From the NCBI RefSeq assembly GCF_024529955.1, contig NZ_AP024854.1, positions 620,001 to 684,000 on the forward strand: a stretch of DNA of 64,000 bases, written 5' to 3'. Every line of letters begins with the position of its first letter. The first letter of the stretch is position 1. A model generated the notes under the pieces. It did no database searches. It saw nothing but the letters and a program-made list of their open reading frames with translations, and had not been told where the DNA came from. A program made the translations under genes and the position numbers. The stretch comes from Photobacterium toruni. Lineage in GTDB: Bacteria; Pseudomonadota; Gammaproteobacteria; Enterobacterales; Vibrionaceae. Below, piece by piece: positions 1 to 10,773 of this stretch.

Positions 1-1
1 G

Positions 2-2353
2 CATAGCGCGGAAAATAAATTTGTAGTTGATAACATTCGTTTTGAAGGTCTTCAGCGAGTCACTATGGGCGCCGCATTATTAAAAATGCCTGTTCGAGTG
101 GGCGACACTGTTGATCCGCAGGATATTTCAACGCTGATCAAATCTCTCTATTCTTCCGGCAATTTTGAAGATATTAAGGTATATCGAGACGGTAATACGT
201 TACTGGTCGATGTAAAAGAGCGTCCAACGATTGCTGATATTACTTTTGCTGGTAATAAGGCAATCAAAGATGAGCAACTAAAAGAGAACCTTGAATCATC
301 AGGCTTGCGTGTTGGTGAAGCGCTAGATAGAACAACCTTATCTAAGATCGACAAAGGTCTAGAAGACTTCTATTACAGTGTGGGTAAATATAATGCCACT
401 GTAGAAGCGGTTGTTACGCCTTTGCCTCGTAATCGTGTTGATATTAAATTTGTCTTTACTGAGGGTGTATCCGCTAAAATTAAGCAGATTAATATCCTTG
501 GAAATCATGTTTTCAGTGATGCAGATTTAGTCGGTAAGTTCAAACTTAAGGACAGTGTGCCTTGGTGGGACTTTATGGCTAATGAAAAGTATCAGAAACA
601 AGTACTGCAAGGTGATTTAGAAACATTACGCTCACAGTATTTAAATAACGGCTATTTAAAGTATCGCTTAGAATCAACGCATGTTGCTATTTCTCCTGAT
701 AAAAAAGGCGTGTACATTACTTTAAAAATTCATGAAGGTGAGCAATACAAGATTAAAAACGTTAAGTTCCAAGGTGACGTTGCTGGTCGTATTGCTGAAT
801 TTGATAAGTTAGTAACCTTTAAAGCTGGCAGTGTCTACAATGGCGCTGAAGTGACCGCATTAGAAGAAGCTGTTAAGCGTGACTTAGGCAAAGCAGGTTA
901 TGCTTATCCTAAAGTAACCATCATGCCTGAATTTGATGATGCTGCACATCAAGTATCCTTGATCGTAAATGTTGAACAAGGTAAACGTGTGTATGTACGA
1001 AATATTGAATTTAGTGGCAATAACACCACTAAAGATGAAGTATTACGTCGTGAAATGCGTCAGATGGAAGGCTCATGGCTTAACGCTAAATCAATTGAAA
1101 CAGGTAAGCAGCGTCTAAATCGTACTGGTTTCTTTGAAAATGTTGATGTACAAACTGTTCGTGTTCCTGGCTCTGATGATCAGGTTGATGTGAAGTACAA
1201 CGTTAAAGAAGCTAACTCAGGCAGTGTTAACTTCGGTGTTGGTTACGGCACTGAATCAGGCATTAGTTTTCAAGCGGGTTTAACCCAACAAAACTTCTTG
1301 GGTACAGGTAATTTATTTGGCATTAATGCAATGACCAATGATTACTCTAAAAATATCAGCCTAGAGTACAAAGATCCGTACTTTACGATCAACAATGTTA
1401 GCCTAGGCGGTAAGATTTATTACAACGAGTTTGAAGCATCAGATGCCAACATCTCGGATTATACCAACCAAAGCTATGGTGCAAGTTTAACGTGGGGTTT
1501 CCCGTTTAATGAATTGAACTACTTCGATTTTAGCTTGGGTTATGATCATAATAAGATCTCTAATATTCAAGATTACTATCAGATAGAGCAATTTAAAAAG
1601 ATCCATGGTTTTGATGAAAATAGTGATAATGCGATTGAACTTGATGACTTCAGTTGGAGTGTTTCATGGACGCGAAATCACTTAAACCGCGGTTATTTCC
1701 CAACCTCGGGTAACTACCAGAATGCGTCATTTAAGATGACTATTCCTGGCTCTGATTCACAATACTTTAAAACCCAATACGATGTTCGTCAGTACATTCC
1801 ATTAACGGAAAAACAAGACTACACCTTATTGCTACGTGGTAAATTAGGTTACGGCAACGGTTACGGTAAAACAGACAATGGTAGTGATCAATTGATGCCA
1901 TTCTATGAAAACTACTATGCAGGTGGCTTTACTACTATTCGTGGTTTCCGTTCTAATACTGTCGGTCCGAAAGCGGTTTACGGTGAAGGTCAAGGCAATA
2001 ACCAGAAAGGTGTCGTAAGTGATGAGTCTACGGGTGGTAATGCTATCGCTCTAGCAAGTATGGAATTAATTGTTCCAACTCCATTTGCTTCACAAGAAGT
2101 TAAAAACCAAGTACGTACCAGCTTCTTCGTTGATGCGGGTTCAGTATGGGATACTGAATTCCACCCTGATTACACTAACGCAAGTTCACTACCTGATTAT
2201 TCAGATCCAGGTATGATTCGAGCGTCGTATGGTGCTGCATTACAGTGGATGTCCCCAATGGGTCCACTTGTATTCTCGGTTGCGAAACCAATCAAGAAAT
2301 ATGAAGGGGATGATGAAGAGTTCTTCACATTCACCATTGGTCAGTCATTCTAA
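2..2353 (+). CDS. bamA: Outer membrane protein assembly factor BamA (5' partial)
   Basis: BamA is the central outer-membrane subunit of the BAM complex, which folds and inserts beta-barrel proteins. The frame is open from base 2, so the start codon and most or all of the signal peptide lie before the window. The visible 783 residues begin in POTRA1 (FVVDNIRFEGLQRVT). Five POTRA domains follow to roughly residue 400, then the C-terminal barrel with the conserved loop-6 motif in the form IRGF (GGFTTIRGFRSN). The protein ends in the aromatic-terminated beta-signal (FTFTIGQSF). The stop codon is followed after 16 bases by skp, the standard gammaproteobacterial order. The first ATG visible in frame, at 65, is internal and is not the start. 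Identification is firm. Confidence 0.97.
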   Translation, partial: HSAENKFVVDNIRFEGLQRVTMGAALLKMPVRVGDTVDPQDISTLIKSLYSSGNFEDIKVYRDGNTLLVDVKERPTIADITFAGNKAIKDEQLKENLESSGLRVGEALDRTTLSKIDKGLEDFYYSVGKYNATVEAVVTPLPRNRVDIKFVFTEGVSAKIKQINILGNHVFSDADLVGKFKLKDSVPWWDFMANEKYQKQVLQGDLETLRSQYLNNGYLKYRLESTHVAISPDKKGVYITLKIHEGEQYKIKNVKFQGDVAGRIAEFDKLVTFKAGSVYNGAEVTALEEAVKRDLGKAGYAYPKVTIMPEFDDAAHQVSLIVNVEQGKRVYVRNIEFSGNNTTKDEVLRREMRQMEGSWLNAKSIETGKQRLNRTGFFENVDVQTVRVPGSDDQVDVKYNVKEANSGSVNFGVGYGTESGISFQAGLTQQNFLGTGNLFGINAMTNDYSKNISLEYKDPYFTINNVSLGGKIYYNEFEASDANISDYTNQSYGASLTWGFPFNELNYFDFSLGYDHNKISNIQDYYQIEQFKKIHGFDENSDNAIELDDFSWSVSWTRNHLNRGYFPTSGNYQNASFKMTIPGSDSQYFKTQYDVRQYIPLTEKQDYTLLLRGKLGYGNGYGKTDNGSDQLMPFYENYYAGGFTTIRGFRSNTVGPKAVYGEGQGNNQKGVVSDESTGGNAIALASMELIVPTPFASQEVKNQVRTSFFVDAGSVWDTEFHPDYTNASSLPDYSDPGMIRASYGAALQWMSPMGPLVFSVAKPIKKYEGDDEEFFTFTIGQSF

Positions 2354-2369
2354 TTTTAAGGAGAGTCTT

Positions 2370-2879
2370 TTGAAACAGTGGATTAAAGCAGCAAGTTTAG
2401 GTTTAGTAATTTTATCTTCATCTATGTATGCCAATGCAGCGGAAGCAGCGCAAAAAATTGGTTATGTGTCGACAGGTCAGGCAATGTCTGAACTAGCAGC
2501 ACGTTATAACGTACAAGAAAAATTACAAAAAGAATTCAGTGGCCGCGTAGCTGCGTTACGTTCGATTGAAGGTAAAATGAAAACCAAGATCGAAAAAATG
2601 AAGCGTGATGGTGAGTTAATGACGCCTCAACAACGTACTGATATTCAACGTCAACTTGCAGCACTTGATTCTGATTACAAGCTAAAAGCAAAAGCATTAT
2701 CAGAAGATCAACGTCGTCGTGGCATGGAAGAAGAGCAGAAACTGGTTAAGAAAATCCGTACTGCTATCGATACTGTTGCGAAGAAAAATGGCTACAATGT
2801 TGTGCTAGATGCACAAGCGGTATTGTTTGCAAGTAAGAGCGATGATTTATCATCTAAAGTTATTGCTGCCGTAAAATAA
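2370..2879 (+). CDS. skp: Periplasmic chaperone Skp (OmpH)
   Basis: Skp is the trimeric periplasmic chaperone that carries unfolded outer-membrane proteins to BamA, encoded just upstream. I place the start at the TTG at 2370. It has an AAGGAG ribosome-binding site at 2358-2363 and gives a clean signal peptide (MKQWIKAASLGLVILSSS, then NAAEAAQ), for 169 residues. The frame remains open upstream into bamA, but that longer version lacks a signal peptide at its N-terminus. The middle (residues about 45-125) is rich in K, E, R, Q and A, as expected for the coiled-coil tentacles, and the end (DAQAVLFASKSDDLSSKV) is typical of OmpH. TTG initiation is inferred from the sequence. Confidence 0.93.
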   Translation: MKQWIKAASLGLVILSSSMYANAAEAAQKIGYVSTGQAMSELAARYNVQEKLQKEFSGRVAALRSIEGKMKTKIEKMKRDGELMTPQQRTDIQRQLAALDSDYKLKAKALSEDQRRRGMEEEQKLVKKIRTAIDTVAKKNGYNVVLDAQAVLFASKSDDLSSKVIAAVK

Positions 2880-2900
2880 AACAGTAACCCTGTAGTAAAC

Positions 2901-2931
2901 GCTGTAGCTGGCGTGTTCAGCTACAGCTTTT
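2901..2931 (+). terminator. Hairpin with short T-run between skp and lpxD
   Basis: A 9-bp perfect stem (GCTGTAGCT / AGCTACAGC) is followed by four T residues. It lies 21 bases after skp inside an otherwise continuous gene cluster, so it is more likely a partial terminator or an RNA-stabilising hairpin than a full stop. Confidence 0.5.
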
Positions 2932-2936
2932 GATCT

Positions 2937-2962
2937 AACAGCCACCTTATGTGGCTGTTGTT
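2937..2962 (+). terminator. Second intercistronic hairpin before lpxD
   Basis: The arms ACAGCCAC and GTGGCTGT enclose a 5-base loop and are followed by TGTT. This hairpin directly follows the one at 2901-2931 and ends about 20 bases before the lpxD start codon, near its ribosome-binding site. It may act as an attenuator or as a 3'-end stabiliser for the skp transcript. Confidence 0.4.
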
Positions 2963-2981
2963 ACAAGAGAGATAGAATGAA

Positions 2982-4010
2982 ATGGCTGTAATTACTCTTG
3001 CTGAATTAGCGAATAAATTAGGTGCAGAGCTACATGGCGATGGCACAACTGAAATTCACTCAATTGCCGGAATGGGCAAGGCGACTACAGGGCAAATAAC
3101 GTTCCTTTCTGATAGCAAGTACCGTCAACAGCTTAGTGAGTGTCAAGCGGATGCAGTAATGCTACGAGAAGCGGATGTTGAATATTTCAATGGCAATATG
3201 CTAGTTGTAAAAGATCCTTATCTTAGCTATGCGCTAGTGGCTCAACTTCTTGATACAACCCCTGCTGCTGCAATAGATATTGCTGCTTCGGCGTATATTG
3301 ACCCGACGGCAAAACTTGGTAGTAATGTTGCTATTGGCCATAATGCAGTGATTGAAGCTGGCGTACAATTGGGCGATAACGTTCAAATTGGTGCTGGCTG
3401 TTTTATTGGCAAAAATGCCATTATTGGTAATAACACTAAATTATGGGCAAATGTTACTATTTACCATAATGTCGCTATTGGCGCTCATTGTCTTGTACAA
3501 TCAAGTACCGTTATTGGTGCTGATGGTTTTGGTTATGCGAATGATAAAGGTGAGTGGGTTAAGATTCCGCAGCTAGGTTCCGTACGTATTGGCGATCGCG
3601 TTGAGATTGGTGCTTGTACAACTATTGATCGTGGTGCATTAGACGATACTATTATTGCTGATAACGTAATTATTGATAACCAAATGCAAATAGCTCATAA
3701 CGTACAGATCGGTTATGGCACAGCAATGGCAGGTGGTACTATTGTTGCTGGTAGTACTACAATTGGTAAGTATTGTATTATTGGTGGCGCCTCGGTACTT
3801 AATGGACATATTAAGATTGCTGATGGTGTAACCATTACAGGTATGGGAATGGTGATGCGCAGTATTGAAGAGAAAGGTATGTACTCTTCAGGTATTCCAT
3901 TACAACCTAACAAAGAGTGGCGTCGAACAGCTACCCGGGTTCATCGTATTGATGATATGAATAAACGTCTTAAAGCGGTTGAAAAACAACTAAAAGCTAA
4001 AGGCGAATAA
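2982..4010 (+). CDS. lpxD: UDP-3-O-(3-hydroxymyristoyl)glucosamine N-acyltransferase
   Basis: LpxD transfers the second, N-linked hydroxyacyl chain from acyl-ACP in lipid A synthesis, acting as a cytosolic trimer. The 342-residue protein has the uridine-binding N-terminal domain (about 1-100), then a left-handed beta-helix of hexapeptide repeats ([24 protein letters not shown] and so on, about 105-315) and a C-terminal helix. His239 in MQIAHNV corresponds to the catalytic histidine of the E. coli enzyme. The start at 2982 has a purine-rich site (AAGAGAGA, 2965-2972). The gene belongs to the bamA-dnaE cluster and is followed by fabZ and lpxA. Confidence 0.97.
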   Translation: MAVITLAELANKLGAELHGDGTTEIHSIAGMGKATTGQITFLSDSKYRQQLSECQADAVMLREADVEYFNGNMLVVKDPYLSYALVAQLLDTTPAAAIDIAASAYIDPTAKLGSNVAIGHNAVIEAGVQLGDNVQIGAGCFIGKNAIIGNNTKLWANVTIYHNVAIGAHCLVQSSTVIGADGFGYANDKGEWVKIPQLGSVRIGDRVEIGACTTIDRGALDDTIIADNVIIDNQMQIAHNVQIGYGTAMAGGTIVAGSTTIGKYCIIGGASVLNGHIKIADGVTITGMGMVMRSIEEKGMYSSGIPLQPNKEWRRTATRVHRIDDMNKRLKAVEKQLKAKGE

Positions 4011-4028
4011 AATTTCATCATTATAGAT

Positions 4029-4054
4029 TGGCCTACTGTTATGTAGGCCATTTT
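4029..4054 (+). terminator. Terminator-like hairpin between lpxD and fabZ
   Basis: The perfect 8-bp stem TGGCCTAC / GTAGGCCA, with a 6-base loop, is followed by TTTT. It looks like an intrinsic terminator but sits inside the lpx cluster, so partial termination (attenuation) between lpxD and fabZ is possible. Confidence 0.55.
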
Positions 4055-4103
4055 GCATTTTCATAGCATATTTTTTTACATGTTTTTAAACAGGAATTTA
4101 GTT

Positions 4104-4559
4104 TTGACGACCGAAAATAAGACGTTAAACATTACCGAAATTCAGGCGCTTCTTCCTCATCGCTACCCATTTCTTATGATTGATCGTGTTACCAATTATG
4201 ATGAAGGTAAAACGTTAACAGCGATTAAAAATATTTCTGTGAATGAACCTCAATTTACGGGTCACTTCCCTAATATGCCGGTATTTCCTGGCGTATTAAT
4301 TTTAGAAGCGATGGCGCAAGCCACTGGTTTATTAGCCTTTAAAACTTTCGGTGCGCCAACAGAAAATGAACTGTATTACTTTGCGAGTATTGATAAAGCG
4401 AAGTTTCGTAAACCTGTAGTACCTGGTGATCAAATGATTCTCGAAGTTGAATTTATTAAAGAACGCCGCGGTATTGCGCTATTTAATGGTATCGCTAAAG
4501 TTGATGGCGAAACTGTGTGTTCAGCTGAACTTAAGTGTGCGAGACGAGTATTCTCATGA
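4104..4559 (+). CDS. fabZ: 3-hydroxyacyl-[acyl-carrier-protein] dehydratase FabZ
   Basis: FabZ dehydrates 3-hydroxyacyl-ACP in type II fatty-acid synthesis and competes with LpxA for hydroxymyristoyl-ACP, so its position beside lpxA is meaningful. I choose the TTG at 4104. It gives [23 protein letters not shown], matching the usual FabZ N-terminus, and has AGGA at 4092-4095. An in-frame ATG at 4053 would add 17 residues unlike the family. The 151-residue hot-dog-fold protein has the active-site His54 (FTGHFP) and Glu68 (PGVLILEAM). Its TGA stop overlaps the lpxA ATG (ATGA), so the two genes are translationally coupled. Confidence 0.95.
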   Translation: MTTENKTLNITEIQALLPHRYPFLMIDRVTNYDEGKTLTAIKNISVNEPQFTGHFPNMPVFPGVLILEAMAQATGLLAFKTFGAPTENELYYFASIDKAKFRKPVVPGDQMILEVEFIKERRGIALFNGIAKVDGETVCSAELKCARRVFS

Positions 4560-5344
4560 TTCATGAAAGTGCGAAAATTCACCCATCAGCAGTTATTGAA
4601 GATGGGGTAATCATTGGCGCTAACGTTACGGTCGGTCCGTTTACCTATATTGCAACAGGCGTTGAAATTGGTGAAGGTACTGAAGTGATGTCTCATGTCG
4701 TTATTAAAGGGCCGACAGTTATTGGTAAAGATAACCGTATTTTCCCGTTTGCGATTGTGGGTGAAGAGTGCCAAGACAAGAAATTTAGCGGTGAAGCGAC
4801 ACGCCTAGAAATTGGTGATCGTAACGTGATCCGTGAAAGTGTCCAAATCCACCGTGGTACAACTCAAGATAAAGGCGTTACTGTTGTTGGTAATGACAAC
4901 TTATTGTGTGTCAATGCTCACATTGCTCATGATGTCATTGTTGGCGATCATACGCATATTGGTAACAACTCTATTCTTGGTGGGCATGTTACCGTTGGTG
5001 ATTATGCTGGTGTGATGGCATTATCAGCCATTCATCCATTCTGTACTGTTGGTGCTTATAGTTACGTTGGCGGTTGTTCAGCCGTCGTACAAGATGTACC
5101 ACCGTATGTCTTAGCTCAAGGTAACCACGCGAAACCATTCGGTTTAAATATTGTTGGTTTGCAGCGAAATGGATTTGAAAAACCAGAATTACATGCTATT
5201 CGCCGCGCTTATAAAGAAATTTATCGCTCAGGAAAAACACTGGCAGAAGTTAAACCTGTCCTTGCTGAAATGGCAAAAGATTGGCCGTCAGTAGCTCGTT
5301 TTTCTGAATTACTAGATAATTCTGAACGCGGTATTATTCGCTAA
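4556..5344 (+). CDS. lpxA: UDP-N-acetylglucosamine O-acyltransferase LpxA
   Basis: LpxA catalyses the first step of lipid A synthesis, acylation of UDP-GlcNAc at the 3-OH from (R)-3-hydroxyacyl-ACP. The ATG at 4556 overlaps the fabZ stop and yields [14 protein letters not shown], for 262 residues, the same length as the E. coli protein. The N-terminal two thirds are hexapeptide repeats of a left-handed beta-helix. The catalytic His125 is seen in [13 protein letters not shown]. The C-terminal part (from about 190) is helical. The stop codon overlaps the lpxB start by one base (TAATG). Confidence 0.97.
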   Translation: MIHESAKIHPSAVIEDGVIIGANVTVGPFTYIATGVEIGEGTEVMSHVVIKGPTVIGKDNRIFPFAIVGEECQDKKFSGEATRLEIGDRNVIRESVQIHRGTTQDKGVTVVGNDNLLCVNAHIAHDVIVGDHTHIGNNSILGGHVTVGDYAGVMALSAIHPFCTVGAYSYVGGCSAVVQDVPPYVLAQGNHAKPFGLNIVGLQRNGFEKPELHAIRRAYKEIYRSGKTLAEVKPVLAEMAKDWPSVARFSELLDNSERGIIR

Positions 5345-6486
5345 TGACGAAGCCTCTTCGTATAGCTATTGTCGCCGGAGAAATCTCCGGCGATATTTTA
5401 GGTGCTGGTTTCATTCAAGCAGTCAAAGCCCGCTATCCTGATGCTGAATTTGTTGGGATTGCCGGTCCTCGCATGCAAGCACAAGGTTGTGAAGCGCTGT
5501 TTGATATGGAAGAGTTAGCGGTAATGGGGATCGTCGAGGTTCTTGGACGATTACCGCGATTATTCAAAGTAAAAGCAGAGCTTGTTAAGTACTTTAGCAA
5601 TAATCCGCCAGATGTCTTCGTTGGTATCGATGCGCCCGATTTTAATTTACGGCTTGAGAAAGACTTAAAAGATCGTGGTATTAAAACAGTGCATTATGTC
5701 AGCCCATCAGTATGGGCGTGGCGTCAAAAGCGAATCTTTAAAATAGAAGCGGCAACAAATTTAGTCTTGGCTTTTCTACCGTTTGAAAAGGCATTTTACG
5801 ATAAGTTTAATGTTCCATGTCAGTTTGTTGGTCATACCATGGCCGATAATATTCCACTGCAAACGGATAAAATCGCAGCGCGTGAATTACTTGGGTTAGA
5901 CGCGAATAAGCGTTGGTTAGCTGTTTTGCCTGGTAGTCGTGGCAGCGAAATGGCGATGCTTGCTGAACCATTTATTCAAACTTGTCAGCAGCTTAAAGCA
6001 AAACATCCTGAGTTAGGTTTTGTGGTGGCGTTGGTGAATGAAAAACGTCGTGCTCAATTTGAACAAGTCTGGCAGCAAATTGCACCAGAATTAGATTTTG
6101 AATTAGTTGATGATACTGCGCGTAATGTGATGATAGCTGCTGATGCTGTGTTATTAGCATCAGGCACAGTCGCATTAGAATGCATGCTCGTCAAGCGTCC
6201 GATGGTGGTTGGCTATAAAGTAAAACCATTAACGGCTTGGATTGCCAAGCGAATGCTAAAAACAAACTATGTATCACTGCCTAATATTATGGCTGATCGT
6301 GAATTAGTGACTGAGCTACTTCAGGACGATTGCACACCTGATAAGTTGTTCCATGAAGTTGATAAAATCCTTTATGGTGATACTAGCGCCTTGATGATGC
6401 AGTTTGAAAAAATGCATAAAACTATTCGTTGTAATGCCGATGATCAAGCGGCACAAGCAGTATTAGCATTAATCGATAAGGCATAA
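5344..6486 (+). CDS. lpxB: Lipid-A-disaccharide synthase
   Basis: LpxB joins UDP-2,3-diacylglucosamine and 2,3-diacylglucosamine-1-phosphate to give the lipid A disaccharide. It is a peripheral-membrane GT19 glycosyltransferase. The 380-residue product has the N-terminal [12 protein letters not shown] motif, the conserved [11 protein letters not shown] and [10 protein letters not shown] blocks, the central LPGSRGSE motif and the C-terminal SGTVALE motif. Its ATG overlaps the lpxA TAA by one base, and rnhB follows after 4 bases, so all are read as one operon. Confidence 0.97.
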   Translation: MTKPLRIAIVAGEISGDILGAGFIQAVKARYPDAEFVGIAGPRMQAQGCEALFDMEELAVMGIVEVLGRLPRLFKVKAELVKYFSNNPPDVFVGIDAPDFNLRLEKDLKDRGIKTVHYVSPSVWAWRQKRIFKIEAATNLVLAFLPFEKAFYDKFNVPCQFVGHTMADNIPLQTDKIAARELLGLDANKRWLAVLPGSRGSEMAMLAEPFIQTCQQLKAKHPELGFVVALVNEKRRAQFEQVWQQIAPELDFELVDDTARNVMIAADAVLLASGTVALECMLVKRPMVVGYKVKPLTAWIAKRMLKTNYVSLPNIMADRELVTELLQDDCTPDKLFHEVDKILYGDTSALMMQFEKMHKTIRCNADDQAAQAVLALIDKA

Positions 6487-6490
6487 TTTT

Positions 6491-7102
6491 ATGGCTGAAA
6501 AGATAGAATATCCTCCTTTTGTGTATCCGCAAGCTGATTGTATTGCGGGTGTTGATGAAGTGGGTCGTGGTCCATTAGTGGGCGCGGTCGTGACTGCTGC
6601 GGTGATTTTAGATCCTAATAATCCAATTGTAGGCTTAACCGATTCTAAAAAGTTGAGTGAGAAAAAACGTAATATGCTGTTTGATGAAATCAAACAAAAG
6701 GCACTTGCGTGGTCTCTTGGCCGTTGTGAAGCCGATGAAATTGATCAGCTGAATATTTTACAGGCGACGATGGTTGCCATGCAGCGTGCTGTTGCTGGGC
6801 TTCATATCCAACCTGATTTTGTATTGATCGATGGCAATAAAATTCCCGCATTACCGATGGCAGCCCAAGCTATTGTAAAAGGTGATTTACGGGTTGCTGA
6901 AATCAGTGCCGCATCGATTATTGCCAAAGTAACGCGCGATCGTGAAATGGAAATTTTAGATGCAGAATTTCCGCAGTATGGCTTTGCAAAGCATAAAGGA
7001 TATCCAACTAAAGCCCACTTTGCCGCTTTAGAACAATATGGTGCGATTGAACAGCATCGAAAAAGTTTCAAACCTGTTAAGCGCGTATTGGGTCTTGATT
7101 AA
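6491..7102 (+). CDS. rnhB: Ribonuclease HII
   Basis: RNase HII removes single ribonucleotides and the RNA strand of RNA/DNA hybrids. At 203 residues it is the usual length. The metal-binding start of the active site is [12 protein letters not shown], with Asp22 and Glu23. The further acidic motif is VLIDGNK, and the substrate-binding motif is HKGYPTKAH. The gene starts 4 bases after lpxB and is followed by a strong terminator, so it ends the lpx transcript. Confidence 0.97.
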   Translation: MAEKIEYPPFVYPQADCIAGVDEVGRGPLVGAVVTAAVILDPNNPIVGLTDSKKLSEKKRNMLFDEIKQKALAWSLGRCEADEIDQLNILQATMVAMQRAVAGLHIQPDFVLIDGNKIPALPMAAQAIVKGDLRVAEISAASIIAKVTRDREMEILDAEFPQYGFAKHKGYPTKAHFAALEQYGAIEQHRKSFKPVKRVLGLD

Positions 7103-7121
7103 GTCTTTATAATCGCGTGAT

Positions 7122-7155
7122 AAAAAGGCGAACCATTTGGTATCGCCTTTTTTTA
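7122..7155 (+). terminator. Intrinsic terminator after rnhB
   Basis: The arms AAAAAGGCGA and TCGCCTTTTT enclose the loop and are followed by a T-run. This closes the skp-lpx-rnhB transcription block just ahead of dnaE. Confidence 0.85.
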
Positions 7156-7180
7156 TACGACGAATTACGCCCCGATCGGG

Positions 7181-7186
7181 TATAAT
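7181..7186 (+). promoter_or_regulatory. Possible -10 element of a dnaE promoter
   Basis: A perfect TATAAT lies 37 bases before the dnaE start and directly after the rnhB terminator. No good -35 hexamer is seen at 16-18 bp spacing, so the assignment rests on the -10 and on position. Confidence 0.4.
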
Positions 7187-7222
7187 TTTTGTTAATTAAG
7201 TAATGTAATGAATTAGGTTGTC

Positions 7223-10200
7223 ATGGCAGAACCACGTTTTATCCACCTTCGAGTTCATAGTGATTATTCAATGATCGATGGCTTGGCGAAAGTGAAACCT
7301 ATCGTTAAGCGCGCTACTGAACTTGGCATGCCAGCACTGGCTTTAACTGATTTCACGAACCTTTGTGGTTTAGTGAAGTTTTATTTTGCTGCCCACGATG
7401 CGGGTATCAAGCCGATTATTGGTGCTGATTTTAAAGTACAAAGCCAAGAAATGGGTGATGAGCTTTTTGAACTTACCATTCTTGCTGCTAATAATGAAGG
7501 CTATAAAAACTTAACATTATTAATTTCAGAAGCTTATCAGCGTGGTCATGTTCAGCATCAACCTGTAATTGATAAAGAATGGCTCATTAAGCACCGTGAA
7601 GGATTAATTATTCTATCAGGTGGTAGAACGGGCGATGTTGGACGTGCATTACTCAAAGGTAACCAACAGCTGACGGATGCTTGTGTTATTTTTTATCAAA
7701 CTTATTTTCCTGACAACTATTATTTAGAGTTGGTGCGTACTGGTCGTATTGATGAAGATGCTTACCTCCATTTTGCGATTGAACTTGCCGAGCAGTATGA
7801 TCTGCCAGTGGTTGCAACGAATGATGTACGCTTGCTTAGTGCTGACCAATTTGATGCTCATGAGATTCGTGTTGCTATCCATGATGGTTATACCATGGTC
7901 GATCCTAACCGACCTAAGCTTTACAGTGACCAGCAGTATTTACGCAGTGAAGAAGAAATGTGTGAGCTGTTTGCCGATATTCCTGAAGCTCTGCAAAATT
8001 CAGTAGAAATCGCTAAACGGTGTAATGTTACGGTTCATTTAGGTGAATACTTCTTACCTAATTTCCCGACAGGGGATATGAAAATTGAAGATTTCTTAGT
8101 TGAGAAATCTAAACAAGGGTTAGAAGAGCGCCTAGAGTTTTTATTCCCCGATCCCGAAGTTCGTGCTCAACGTCGTCCTGAATATGATGAGCGTTTAGAT
8201 ATCGAATTGAAAGTGGTAAACCAAATGGGTTTCCCTGGTTACTTCTTGATCGTAATGGAATTTATTCAGTGGTCAAAAGATAACGATGTACCTGTTGGCC
8301 CTGGTCGAGGGTCAGGTGCGGGTTCATTAGTGGCATATGCATTAAAAATCACTGATTTAGATCCGTTAGAATTTGACTTACTGTTTGAACGTTTTCTTAA
8401 CCCTGAACGTGTATCCATGCCCGATTTCGATATCGACTTTTGCATGGATAAGCGTGATTTAGTGATTGATCACGTAGCAGAAATGTACGGTCGTAATGCG
8501 GTATCGCAAATCATCACTTTTGGTACTATGGCGGCGAAAGCGGTTATTCGAGACGTCGGTCGTGTGCTTGGGCATCCGTATGGTTTTGTTGATCGTATTT
8601 CTAAACTGATTCCAGCAGAGCCGGGAATGACGTTAGAAAAAGCCTTTGATGCAGAGCCGCAATTGGGTCAAGCTTATGAAGCTGATGAAGAAATTCGTGA
8701 TCTGATTGATATGTGTCGCATTCTTGAAGGTGTAACTCGAAATGCGGGTAAACATGCGGGTGGTGTGGTTATTTCGCCAACCACGATCACTGATTTCTCT
8801 CCATTATATTGTGATGCTGAAGGTAATAACCCCGTCACTCAATTTGATAAAAATGATGTTGAAACCGCAGGCTTAGTGAAGTTTGACTTCTTGGGTTTGC
8901 GAACATTAACCATCATTGATTGGGCGTTAGGGATGATTAACCCACGCCGAGCAGAACAAGGGTTAGAGCCCGTTAATATTGCTGCAATTCCAATGGCGGA
9001 TAAAAAGTCATTTGATATGCTGCAACGATCTGAATCAACCGCTGTGTTCCAGTTGGAATCCCGCGGTATGAAAGATTTGATCAAACGCCTACAACCAGAC
9101 TGCTTTGAAGATATGATTGCCTTGGTGGCACTTTTCCGTCCAGGTCCGTTGCAATCAGGCATGGTAGATAACTTTATTGACCGTAAACATGGTCGAGAAG
9201 CGGTGTCTTATCCTGATGAAAAATGGCAGCATGAATCATTAAAAGAAATTCTTGATCCAACCTACGGTATTATTCTGTATCAAGAACAAGTTATGCAGAT
9301 CGCACAGGTACTGGCTGGTTACACCCTTGGTGGCGCTGACATGTTACGTCGTGCGATGGGTAAGAAAAAACCATCAGAAATGGCGAAACAGCGCGCCGTA
9401 TTTGAGCAAGGTGCTATCGACAACGGGGTTGATGGCGAATTGTCGATGAAAATCTTTGACTTGGTAGAGAAATTTGCCGGTTATGGTTTTAACAAATCAC
9501 ATTCTGCTGCTTATGCGTTAGTGTCGTACCAAACATTGTGGTTAAAAGCCCATTATCCTGCTGAGTTTATGGCGGCGGTAATGACGGCGGATATGGATAA
9601 TACCGACAAGATCATTAGCTTGGTTGATGAATGTCACCGCATGAATTTGAAGTTATTACCCCCTGATGTCAATAAAGGACTGTATCGTTTCAATGTTGAT
9701 GATGAAGGTGCCGTTGTCTATGGTATTGGTGCGGTTAAAGGTGTCGGCGAAGGCCCGATTGAAAATATCATCAGTGCCCGTGAAAAAGACGGTTACTTTA
9801 AGGATTTATTTGATTTCTGTGCGCGAATTGATACTAAAAAGGTCAATAAGCGCGTACTTGAGAAATTAATTAAGTCAGGTGCATTAGATCGTTTAGGCCC
9901 TAACCGTGCAGCGATGTTAGCAACACTTGATGATGCAATTAAAGCGGCGAGTCAATATCATAAGGCGCAAGAGTCGGGTCAAGAAGATCTGTTTGGTGTT
10001 TTAACTGAAGCGCCTGAAGAAGTTGAACACGCTTATGCTAATATTGCAGAATCACCAGAAAGTGTTTGGCTTGAAGGTGAACGTGAAACATTAGGGTTAT
10101 ACTTAACAGGTCATCCTATTAATGCTTACATTCCAGAATTAAAACATTACACCACATGGCGTTTAAAAGATGCGCAGCAAACCGGACGTGATAAAGTAGC

Positions 10201-10702
10201 GTCTGTTGCCGGACTTGTGATTGCCGCTCGTGTAATGACCACTAAGCGTGGTAGCCGTATTGGTCTAATGACATTGGATGATCGTTCTGGGCGTATGGAG
10301 GTGATGTTATTCACTGATGCTCTCGATCGTTATATCGATTTGCTCGAAAAAGACAAAATAGTGGTCGTATCTGGACAGGTCAGCTTTGATGATTTCAATG
10401 GTGGCCTTAGAATGTCAGCTCGTGAAGTGCTCGATATTTCAGAAGCACGAGAAAAACATCTTCGTGGTGTCGCTATTTCGGTAACCGAAGAGCAAATCGA
10501 CGAACAATTTTTTTCCCGTTTCAGCCAAGTGTTGGAACCGCATAGAGCAGGTACTGTTCCTGTTCATATGTATTATCAGCGCTCGAATGCTCGGGCCAAG
10601 TTTACCTTAGGAACGGAGTGGCGCGTAACGCCTGCCGATAAATTATTGTCGGACTTGAAAATGCTCTTAGGTGATAAACAGGTCGAGCTTGAGTTTAATT
10701 AA
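7223..10702 (+). CDS. dnaE: DNA polymerase III alpha subunit
   Basis: DnaE is the catalytic polymerase of the replicative holoenzyme. The 1159-residue protein begins with a PHP domain ([19 protein letters not shown]). The C-family polymerase core follows, with the [16 protein letters not shown] motif and the catalytic aspartates in [12 protein letters not shown]. Helix-hairpin-helix and OB-fold regions make up the C-terminal 400 residues. Length and motifs match the E. coli enzyme (1160 aa). The partner exonuclease gene dnaQ is in the same window at 35.3 kb. It is followed 71 bases later by accA, as in E. coli. Confidence 0.98.
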   Translation: MAEPRFIHLRVHSDYSMIDGLAKVKPIVKRATELGMPALALTDFTNLCGLVKFYFAAHDAGIKPIIGADFKVQSQEMGDELFELTILAANNEGYKNLTLLISEAYQRGHVQHQPVIDKEWLIKHREGLIILSGGRTGDVGRALLKGNQQLTDACVIFYQTYFPDNYYLELVRTGRIDEDAYLHFAIELAEQYDLPVVATNDVRLLSADQFDAHEIRVAIHDGYTMVDPNRPKLYSDQQYLRSEEEMCELFADIPEALQNSVEIAKRCNVTVHLGEYFLPNFPTGDMKIEDFLVEKSKQGLEERLEFLFPDPEVRAQRRPEYDERLDIELKVVNQMGFPGYFLIVMEFIQWSKDNDVPVGPGRGSGAGSLVAYALKITDLDPLEFDLLFERFLNPERVSMPDFDIDFCMDKRDLVIDHVAEMYGRNAVSQIITFGTMAAKAVIRDVGRVLGHPYGFVDRISKLIPAEPGMTLEKAFDAEPQLGQAYEADEEIRDLIDMCRILEGVTRNAGKHAGGVVISPTTITDFSPLYCDAEGNNPVTQFDKNDVETAGLVKFDFLGLRTLTIIDWALGMINPRRAEQGLEPVNIAAIPMADKKSFDMLQRSESTAVFQLESRGMKDLIKRLQPDCFEDMIALVALFRPGPLQSGMVDNFIDRKHGREAVSYPDEKWQHESLKEILDPTYGIILYQEQVMQIAQVLAGYTLGGADMLRRAMGKKKPSEMAKQRAVFEQGAIDNGVDGELSMKIFDLVEKFAGYGFNKSHSAAYALVSYQTLWLKAHYPAEFMAAVMTADMDNTDKIISLVDECHRMNLKLLPPDVNKGLYRFNVDDEGAVVYGIGAVKGVGEGPIENIISAREKDGYFKDLFDFCARIDTKKVNKRVLEKLIKSGALDRLGPNRAAMLATLDDAIKAASQYHKAQESGQEDLFGVLTEAPEEVEHAYANIAESPESVWLEGERETLGLYLTGHPINAYIPELKHYTTWRLKDAQQTGRDKVASVAGLVIAARVMTTKRGSRIGLMTLDDRSGRMEVMLFTDALDRYIDLLEKDKIVVVSGQVSFDDFNGGLRMSAREVLDISEAREKHLRGVAISVTEEQIDEQFFSRFSQVLEPHRAGTVPVHMYYQRSNARAKFTLGTEWRVTPADKLLSDLKMLLGDKQVELEFN

Positions 10703-10773
10703 GTTAGCTTGTTATTTGTGGTAGGGTATAACCAAACCCTATCATTAAAATAAGCAAAAGGATTTTAAGTGGT

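Noticed and set aside
10722..10742. Hairpin TAGGGT/ACCCTA between dnaE and accA
   Set aside because: No T-run follows and the stem is only 6 bp; not supported as a terminator.
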